A stretch of 10,983 nucleotides of DNA from Chloroflexota bacterium. GTDB lineage: Bacteria > Chloroflexota > Dehalococcoidia > UBA1127 > JACQUN01. The stretch is taken from the NCBI GenBank assembly GCA_016210285.1, contig JACQUN010000115.1:1-10983 (forward strand), given 5' to 3'. Positions 7,279 to 10,983 of this stretch are shown here, piece after piece. A program made the position numbers and the translations under genes. Numbering within the stretch: position 1 is the stretch's first letter; each line of letters begins with the position of its first letter. Below the pieces are notes generated by a model. That model made no database searches. It was not told where the DNA came from and saw only the letters and a program-made list of their open reading frames with translations.

Positions 7279-7307
7279 TTGCTGCGACCGCTTTCTCGGC
7301 GTATGCT
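7279..7307 (+). promoter_or_regulatory. Possible promoter for the CoA-transferase genes
   Basis: TTGCTG (3 of 6 to TTGACA) and TATGCT (4 of 6 to TATAAT) are 17 bases apart in the gap before the alpha subunit gene. The match is modest. A small hairpin (GGGAGG, loop ACAC, CCTCCC at 7326-7341) lies in the leader it would produce. Confidence 0.3.
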
Positions 7308-7433
7308 ATTCCCACGGACAGCATCGGGAGGACACCCTCCCCCCCCACTCTGTTGCCCGGCCTGCTCTCCGACCCCGTGAACCGAGCAGAGCGAGCGTTG
7401 GCATCCCGGGGTCTCATCGAGCCCGTCGGGCCC

Positions 7434-7445
7434 AAGGAGGGGAGA
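7434..7445 (+). promoter_or_regulatory. Strong ribosome binding site that decides the CoA-transferase alpha start
   Basis: AAGGAGGGG begins at 7434 and ends shortly before the ATG at 7445. It is the best Shine-Dalgarno sequence in the window and fixes the start, although the frame is open upstream to 7217. A short hairpin (GCCC, loop GTC, GGGC at 7421-7431) abuts it. Confidence 0.7.
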
Positions 7446-8305
7446 TGAAGTCGAAGGTGACCACGCTGCAAGGGGCTGCCTTCCTTGTCGGCAACGGGGC
7501 CTACATCGCCATGACCGGCGGCGGCCTGGAGAGCGCACCCATGGCCCTGCTTCGGGAGCTCCTCCGCCAGGGTCGCAGGGGCCTCTGCCTGGTGGGGGTC
7601 ACAGGTGGCGGCATCAACATGGACCTCCTCATCGGCGCTGGCGCCGTGAGGGAGCTAGAGGTATGCCACCTGACCATCGGCGAGGCCGGCGCCGGGCCCA
7701 ACTTCCGCCGGGCCGTGGAGGCGGGACGCCTCCCCGTCAAAGACAACACCTGAGGGGTGCTCCTCTCCATGGTCCAGGCTGGATCAATGGGCGTCCCCTT
7801 CGTACCGGTGCGTGGGCTTCTGGGCTCCGACCTGCTGCGGCATCGCACGGACTTCAAGGTGACGGGCAACCCCTTCAACCCTGGCGAGGAGCTGGTGCTA
7901 GCCCCGGCCATCAACCCTGAGGTGGCTCTCTTCCACGCCGTCCTGGCTGATCGGCAAGGCAACTTCATCACCCCAGGCAAGCGGGATGACCTCATGGTGG
8001 CCCAGTCCTCCCGCCGGGTCATCGTCACCGCTGAGCAGGTTGCCGACCGACCCATCACCCACCGGGACGGCGATGGGGTTTTCGTCCCCGCCATCTACAC
8101 CACAGCCGTCGTCCTGGCACCTCACGGAGCCCACCCTGCTGGGGTCCGTGGTCTCTATCCGCCGGACCTGGCTCATGTGCGAGAGTACGCCGAAGCGGCC
8201 CGCTCCGACGCCACCTTCCAGGCCTATCTCAGGCGGTACGTCTCCACCACCAGCGACGAGGCCCAGTACCAGGAGCGGGTGGGCCTGGCTTCCACGAGGC
8301 GCTGA
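7445..8305 (+). pseudogene. Family I CoA-transferase alpha subunit (IpdA-like), interrupted by an in-frame TGA
   Basis: Alpha subunit of a two-subunit family I CoA-transferase or the related IpdAB-type CoA hydrolase group, which acts on acyl-CoA thioesters in the cytoplasm. Translated straight through it would have 286 residues, the normal length. The first part (7445-7753) shows TGGGLESAPMALLRELLRQG, VGVTGGGINMDLLIGAGAV and GPNFRRAVEAGRL. The second part (7754-8305), in the same frame, shows QAGSMGVPFVPVRGLLGSDLL-type sequence, NPFNPGEELVLAPAINP and ADRQGNF. Codon 103 is TGA (7751-7753). Nothing is missing around it: the usual spacing from the AVEAG segment to the AGxxGVPF segment is kept. 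This suggests a recent nonsense mutation, a sequence error, or recoding. Internal restart at ATG 7769 is possible but would yield a half-domain. The beta gene overlaps the stop by one base (TGATG). Confidence 0.85.
7751..7783 (+). other. In-frame TGA with a possible small hairpin downstream
   Basis: TGA at 7751-7753 is followed by TCCA (7766-7769) and TGGA (7780-7783), which can pair around a ten-base loop beginning TGG. The loop G at 7771 is 17 bases after the TGA, within the distance usual for a bacterial SECIS element, but a four-base-pair stem is weak and may be chance. Confidence 0.15.
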
Positions 8306-9039
8306 TGCCACAACCCTATGCCCCCGAAGAGCTGATGGCCGTGGTCATGGCGCGGGAGGTGCACAATGGGGAGACGGCAGCAGTGGGAGCCCACTCGCCC
8401 GTCCCGGCGGCGGCATGCATCCTGGCGGAGCAGACCCACGCCCCCGAGGCGACCATCATCATCCTGGCCCTGGAGGAGTACTACCCCTTCACCGGGGGCA
8501 GCAGCGAGTTCCACTTCCTGGCGCAGCGGGGCGGGCTGGACCTCTTCTTCATCAGCGGCATTCAGATAGACCGGCACGGGAACTTCAACCTGCACGTCAT
8601 CGGGGAATACAGAGCGCCCAGGGTCAGGGCCGCGGGGGCCTATGGCTCCGCCATGCTCTACTACATGGCCCGCCGGGTCATCCTCTTCCGCACCGAACAC
8701 ACCCGCCGCACCTTCGTGGAGCAGGTGGACTTCGTGACTGCCGCGGGAAGCTCACCCGCCAGTGTACACCGCATCGGCGGCCCCACCCTCCTGGTCACGC
8801 CCCTGGCGGTGCTCTCCTTCGACAAGGAGGCCAAAGGCTGGACGCTGGCGTCCCTCCACCCCGGCGTGTCCCTCGAACAGGTTCAGGACAACACCGGCTT
8901 CCCTCTCCAGGTCGGACCGCGACTCAGGGTTACGGCCCCGCCGACTCAGGAGGAGCTGCGGGTGCTGCGCACGGTGGTGAGGGAGAAGCTGGCCCCTGCC
9001 TACCCGGAGTTTGCCCGCGACCGCCTGCTCCCACCGTAG
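8305..9039 (+). CDS. Family I CoA-transferase beta subunit (IpdB-like)
   Basis: Beta subunit partner of the preceding gene; together they would form the CoA-transferase or IpdAB-like CoA-thioester hydrolase heteromer. The 244-residue product is full-length for the family. It shows the conserved block SGIQIDRHGNFNLHVIG at 84-100, then YRAPRVRAAGAYG, matching the QIDRYGNxN...VIGDY...P.VRLPG.GG pattern of the IpdB group, and the C-terminal PLAVLSFD, ASLHPGVSLEQVQDNTGFPL segments, typical of CoA-transferase beta chains. The region where other members carry a catalytic or substitute EGG/ENG motif reads LALEEYYPFTGG (about 54-65) with Glu57 and Glu58, so the substrate and whether it transfers or hydrolyses cannot be read from sequence. 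ATG 8305 overlaps the alpha stop (TGATG), so the pair is translationally coupled. This gene is intact even though its partner is interrupted. Confidence 0.9.
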   Translation: MPQPYAPEELMAVVMAREVHNGETAAVGAHSPVPAAACILAEQTHAPEATIIILALEEYYPFTGGSSEFHFLAQRGGLDLFFISGIQIDRHGNFNLHVIGEYRAPRVRAAGAYGSAMLYYMARRVILFRTEHTRRTFVEQVDFVTAAGSSPASVHRIGGPTLLVTPLAVLSFDKEAKGWTLASLHPGVSLEQVQDNTGFPLQVGPRLRVTAPPTQEELRVLRTVVREKLAPAYPEFARDRLLPP

Positions 9040-9057
9040 AGAAGGCGGGTCACATCT

Positions 9058-9204
9058 ATGAGTATCCGCACGGCGAATCCCCTGGACAGCGCTGGCTGCA
9101 TCCCATCTTGTGTCAAGAGCTCCAAGGGCTGCACCGGGGAACCTGGAGGCACGGCGTTGAAACACTGCTCATTCGAGAGGGTTCGCATAGGGTGGGACTG
9201 TTGA
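9058..9204 (+). CDS. Possible small cysteine-rich protein coupled to ccdA
   Basis: A 48-codon frame starting at ATG 9058, 18 bases after the beta subunit stop, with AAGGCGGG upstream. It has five cysteines at 14, 18, 25, 37 and 48, including GCIPSC and KGC. Its TGA (9202-9204) overlaps the TTG at 9201, a possible ccdA start, in a TTGA coupling arrangement. I recognise no family, there is no signal peptide or membrane helix, and third-position GC is only about 70 percent. It fills the only sizeable gap between the beta subunit gene and ccdA. It may be chance. Confidence 0.3.
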   Translation: MSIRTANPLDSAGCIPSCVKSSKGCTGEPGGTALKHCSFERVRIGWDC

Positions 9205-10037
9205 AGGGCATCCCAGTCCCGAAGGCGTGGGTGGGCAAGATAGGGGCTGTGGCGTCCTATGTCCTCCCCGCCGCCATTGTTGGCGGCCTCCTCTTCCTGG
9301 CCATTACCTTCCAGTACAGCGTCCAGGCAGGGGCCACCGGCGTCACGGACCTGCTCCCTGTCGGGTACGCCTTTGCCGCCGGGATGGTGGCTACGGTGAA
9401 CCCCTGCGGCTTCGCTATGCTCCCAGCCTATATCGCGTATCACCTGGGGCTGGGAGACGAGCAGGTGAATCCCCTGGTGCGAGGCGCCCGCGCCCTGGCG
9501 CTGGGGTTAGCGGCAACAGCGGGGTTTGTCGTGCTCTTCGGCGTCGTTGGCCTGGTTATCTCTGCGGGGGGGATGGCTTTGACCAGGGTCTTCCCGATCT
9601 GGGGGTTCGTGGTGGGGGCGGGGCTCATCCTGCTGGGGCTGTGGCTCTTGTTCACGAGGCGACATATTGGGGTCATGGTAGCCGGTCGCGTCATGCGCCC
9701 TGGCGGGGGCCGCGGCGTGCGGGACCTCTTCCTCTTCGGCATCGCCTACGGCATTGCCTCCCTGAGCTGCACCCTGCCCGTGTTCCTGGTGGTAGTGGGG
9801 AGTGCCCTGGCGGCAGGAGGCTACCTGGCGGGGATTGCACAGTTCGTCAGCTATGGGCTGGGGATGGGCGCCGTGCTGGTGGCAGTCACCCTGGGGGTGG
9901 TCTATTTCCGAGGGGTTGTTGGGCTGGGCCTGCGCCGCCTCACGCCCTATGTGGAGCGCATCGGGGCCCTGGCCCTGGTGGGTGCAGGCAGCTACCTGAT
10001 CTACTACTGGACCAAAAACCTCAAGTGGTTCTACTGA
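9192..10037 (+). CDS. ccdA: CcdA/DsbD-family thiol-electron transport membrane protein
   Basis: CcdA-type proteins carry reducing equivalents from cytoplasmic thioredoxin across the membrane to outer-face thioredoxins such as CcmG/ResA, as needed for cytochrome c maturation. From GTG 9192 the product has 281 residues, with about seven membrane helices. The two redox cysteines are visible: Cys72 in VNPCGFAMLPAY and Cys193 in SLSCTLPVFL, which occupy equivalent places in the two three-helix halves (each followed by LP). The N-terminal extra helix at about 19-40 precedes the core domain. The frame is open far upstream (to 7986), but that part lies within other genes. GTG 9192 is preceded by GAGAGGG ten bases away; TTG 9201 is the alternative and would overlap the stop of the small upstream ORF. 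The likely partner is the TlpA/CcmG-type protein at 6679-7239. Confidence 0.9.
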   Translation: MGLLKGIPVPKAWVGKIGAVASYVLPAAIVGGLLFLAITFQYSVQAGATGVTDLLPVGYAFAAGMVATVNPCGFAMLPAYIAYHLGLGDEQVNPLVRGARALALGLAATAGFVVLFGVVGLVISAGGMALTRVFPIWGFVVGAGLILLGLWLLFTRRHIGVMVAGRVMRPGGGRGVRDLFLFGIAYGIASLSCTLPVFLVVVGSALAAGGYLAGIAQFVSYGLGMGAVLVAVTLGVVYFRGVVGLGLRRLTPYVERIGALALVGAGSYLIYYWTKNLKWFY

Positions 10038-10043
10038 GGGCAC

Positions 10044-10074
10044 GCCTCAAAGGCGAGGCAGACAGGTGGGCCTG
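10044..10074 (+). terminator. Two adjacent small hairpins after ccdA
   Basis: GCCTC/GAGGC with a six-base loop (10044-10059) and CAGG/CCTG with a TGGG loop (10063-10074) follow the ccdA stop. There is no T-run, so this is at most a weak or factor-dependent termination region. It does not fit a preQ1 riboswitch, which was considered because a queuosine-precursor transporter follows. Confidence 0.2.
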
Positions 10075-10084
10075 CTCCAGCCTC

Positions 10085-10114
10085 CTGGCAAACGCGAACT
10101 GAAGCAGGTAGAAT
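10085..10114 (+). promoter_or_regulatory. Predicted promoter of the YhhQ-type gene, likely near-leaderless
   Basis: CTGGCA at 10085-10090 (4 of 6) and TAGAAT at 10109-10114 (5 of 6) are 18 bases apart, the same architecture as the 2160-2189 promoter. The ATG at 10124 is only nine bases after the -10 box, so transcription would begin about 0-3 bases before the start codon. No properly placed Shine-Dalgarno sequence is seen, in agreement with a leaderless message. Confidence 0.45.
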
Positions 10115-10123
10115 AGCACTGCC

Positions 10124-10816
10124 ATGACCTCCTCACAGGCAAGGCTCCGAATCACCCCCCTCTTCCTCCTGCTCACCGTCCTGTTCGTCACCACCCTGCT
10201 CACCTCCAACATCATGGCGGTGAAGCTGATGGGGATCGCGGGCCAGGTCCTCTTCGCTGCCATCATCATTTTCCCCATCAGCTACATCCTGGGTGACGTC
10301 CTGACGGAGGTCTATGGCTATCGCCATGCCCGACTGGTCATCTGGCTGGGCTTCCTCTGCAACCTGGTGATGGTGCTGGCCTTCTGGGCAGGAGGGATGC
10401 TGCCCCCCGCCCCCGTCTGGAAAGGCCAGGATGCCTACGAGACGATTCTGGGCTCCACCCCACGAATCCTTGCGGCTTCCTTCGCGGCCTACCTGGTGGG
10501 GGAGTTCTCCAACTCGCTCATCCTGTCCCGCATGAAGCTGTTGACCGCTGGCAGGTGGCTGTGGGCCAGGACGATCGGCTCCACCATCGTCGGCGAGGGG
10601 CTGGACTCCCTGGTCTTTGGCACCCTGGCCCTCGGGGGGATCGTGCCGAGGGATGTGCTGCTCCATATCGTCCTGGTGCAGTGGCTGGCCAAGATGGCCT
10701 ATGAGGTCCTGGCCACCCCCGTGACCTATGCAGTGGTAGCTTACCTCAAGCGGAAAGAGGGGGTAGACGCCTACGACCGGGACATCTCGCTGAACCCGCT
10801 CGCCCTGTTCCGGTGA
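10124..10816 (+). CDS. yhhQ: Queuosine-precursor transporter (YhhQ/VUT family)
   Basis: Inner-membrane transporter of the YhhQ (DUF165, VUT) family, which imports 7-deazaguanine queuosine precursors such as preQ0 or preQ1 for tRNA modification. The 230-residue length is normal. Family hallmarks are LLTSNIMAVKL at 25-35, YILGDVLTEVYGYRHAR at 54-70 (with Asp58 and Glu62), GEFSNS at 126-131, RTIGSTIVGEGLDSLVF at 149-165 and AYEVLATPVTY at 192-202. About six membrane helices are seen. ATG 10124 is the chosen start because the -10 element lies just upstream. It appears to be its own transcription unit, unrelated to the cytochrome genes. No tRNA-modifying queuosine gene is present in the window. 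Confidence 0.92.
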   Translation: MTSSQARLRITPLFLLLTVLFVTTLLTSNIMAVKLMGIAGQVLFAAIIIFPISYILGDVLTEVYGYRHARLVIWLGFLCNLVMVLAFWAGGMLPPAPVWKGQDAYETILGSTPRILAASFAAYLVGEFSNSLILSRMKLLTAGRWLWARTIGSTIVGEGLDSLVFGTLALGGIVPRDVLLHIVLVQWLAKMAYEVLATPVTYAVVAYLKRKEGVDAYDRDISLNPLALFR

Positions 10817-10832
10817 CACCCAAGGCTTTCTG

Positions 10833-10873
10833 AGCGCCCTGCCGAACTCCAGAGAGTAGACTAGCAGGGTGCT
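10833..10873 (+). terminator. Inverted repeat after the YhhQ-type gene
   Basis: AGCGCCCTGC (10833-10842) and GCAGGGTGCT (10864-10873) pair over ten positions with one G-U pair and a 21-base loop. It begins 16 bases after the stop and is followed by GAAAAACTCTTT. It may help end transcription, or be the left end of the repeat cluster that continues to the right edge. Confidence 0.35.
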
Positions 10874-10900
10874 GAAAAACTCTTTCGACCATCCCCCTGG

Positions 10901-10924
10901 CCCCCTTCCTGATCAGGAAGGGGG
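10901..10924. repeat. Perfect 24-base palindrome
   Basis: Two 12-base arms, CCCCCTTCCTGA and its exact reverse complement, abut with no spacer and have TGATCA at the centre. A perfect palindrome of this length is not expected by chance. It stands in non-coding sequence among three other inverted repeats. Confidence 0.8.
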
Positions 10925-10935
10925 AAGAATTTGTA

Positions 10936-10954
10936 TCTGAGGGACACCCTCAGA
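10936..10954. repeat. Hairpin with 8-base-pair stem
   Basis: TCTGAGGG and CCCTCAGA pair perfectly around an ACA loop. It is the third inverted repeat in the terminal cluster. Confidence 0.7.
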
Positions 10955-10964
10955 CTCCCGGCAA

Positions 10965-10979
10965 AGGGGCTTCGCCCCT
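10965..10979. repeat. Hairpin with 6-base-pair stem at the window edge
   Basis: AGGGGC and GCCCCT pair around a TTC loop. It is the fourth inverted repeat in the cluster; the element may continue beyond the window. Confidence 0.6.
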
Positions 10980-10983
10980 CTGC

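Noticed and set aside
7257..7448. A 63-codon GTG frame before the CoA-transferase gene whose TGA overlaps the ATG at 7445
   Set aside because: The overlap is the coupling type, but there is no ribosome site, no recognisable domain, and the region carries promoter-like and hairpin sequences.
7986..9191. A very long open frame running into ccdA, suggesting a large fusion protein
   Set aside because: This part is Pro/Arg/Gly-rich, lies out of frame over the CoA-transferase genes whose products are clearly recognisable, and has no domain of its own.
10038..10123. preQ1 riboswitch upstream of the queuosine-precursor transporter
   Set aside because: The hairpins do not fit the preQ1-I or preQ1-II pattern, no A-rich pseudoknot tail is seen, and the predicted transcript start is almost at the ATG.

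Overview
The window is GC-rich, and every gene I can support lies on the + strand. The gene content fits an aerobic, diderm-independent respirer that oxidises quinol with an alternative complex III (ACIII) and matures its c-type cytochromes with the Ccm (system I) pathway. Protein styles (an ActD/ActE pair, an IpdAB-like CoA-transferase pair, a short CcmI-like protein) together with the high GC point to the phylum Chloroflexota, possibly a Dehalococcoidia/SAR202-type lineage. That assignment is an inference from gene content; no rRNA or marker gene is present.

Layout. Positions 1-2028 hold the end of an ACIII operon: actC (5' end outside the window), actD and actE, packed with gaps of about 10 bases. 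The usual next gene, actF, is not there. A roughly 350-base non-coding stretch (2029-2380) follows, with a good sigma70-like promoter at 2160-2189. Positions 2381-7239 are a cytochrome c maturation operon: ccmH, ccmF, a short CcmI-like protein, an unrecognised 404-residue membrane-anchored protein and a TlpA/CcmG-type thioredoxin. Positions 7445-9039 hold a two-subunit family I CoA-transferase (IpdAB-like) whose alpha gene is interrupted by an in-frame TGA. Positions 9058-10037 hold a small cysteine-rich ORF of uncertain status and a CcdA-family thiol-electron transporter. Positions 10124-10816 encode a YhhQ-type queuosine-precursor transporter. The window ends in a cluster of inverted repeats (10833-10979) that looks like an interspersed repeat.

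How the genes work together. ActC, ActD and ActE are parts of a membrane complex that passes quinol electrons to a c-type cytochrome. ActE needs covalent heme attachment, which CcmH (apocytochrome thiol handling), CcmF (heme lyase) and the CcmG-like thioredoxin supply outside the membrane. CcdA probably brings reducing power across the membrane to the CcmG-like protein. The heme-export and heme-chaperone components (CcmA, B, C, E) are not in the window. The CoA-transferase pair and YhhQ are metabolically unrelated neighbours.

The most notable points are: (1) the in-frame TGA in the CoA-transferase alpha gene, with reading frame and homology intact on both sides; (2) a shared cytoplasmic helical motif in two adjacent ccm-operon proteins, one of them of unknown function; (3) a possible 48-codon five-cysteine protein directly coupled to ccdA; (4) the palindrome cluster at the right edge.
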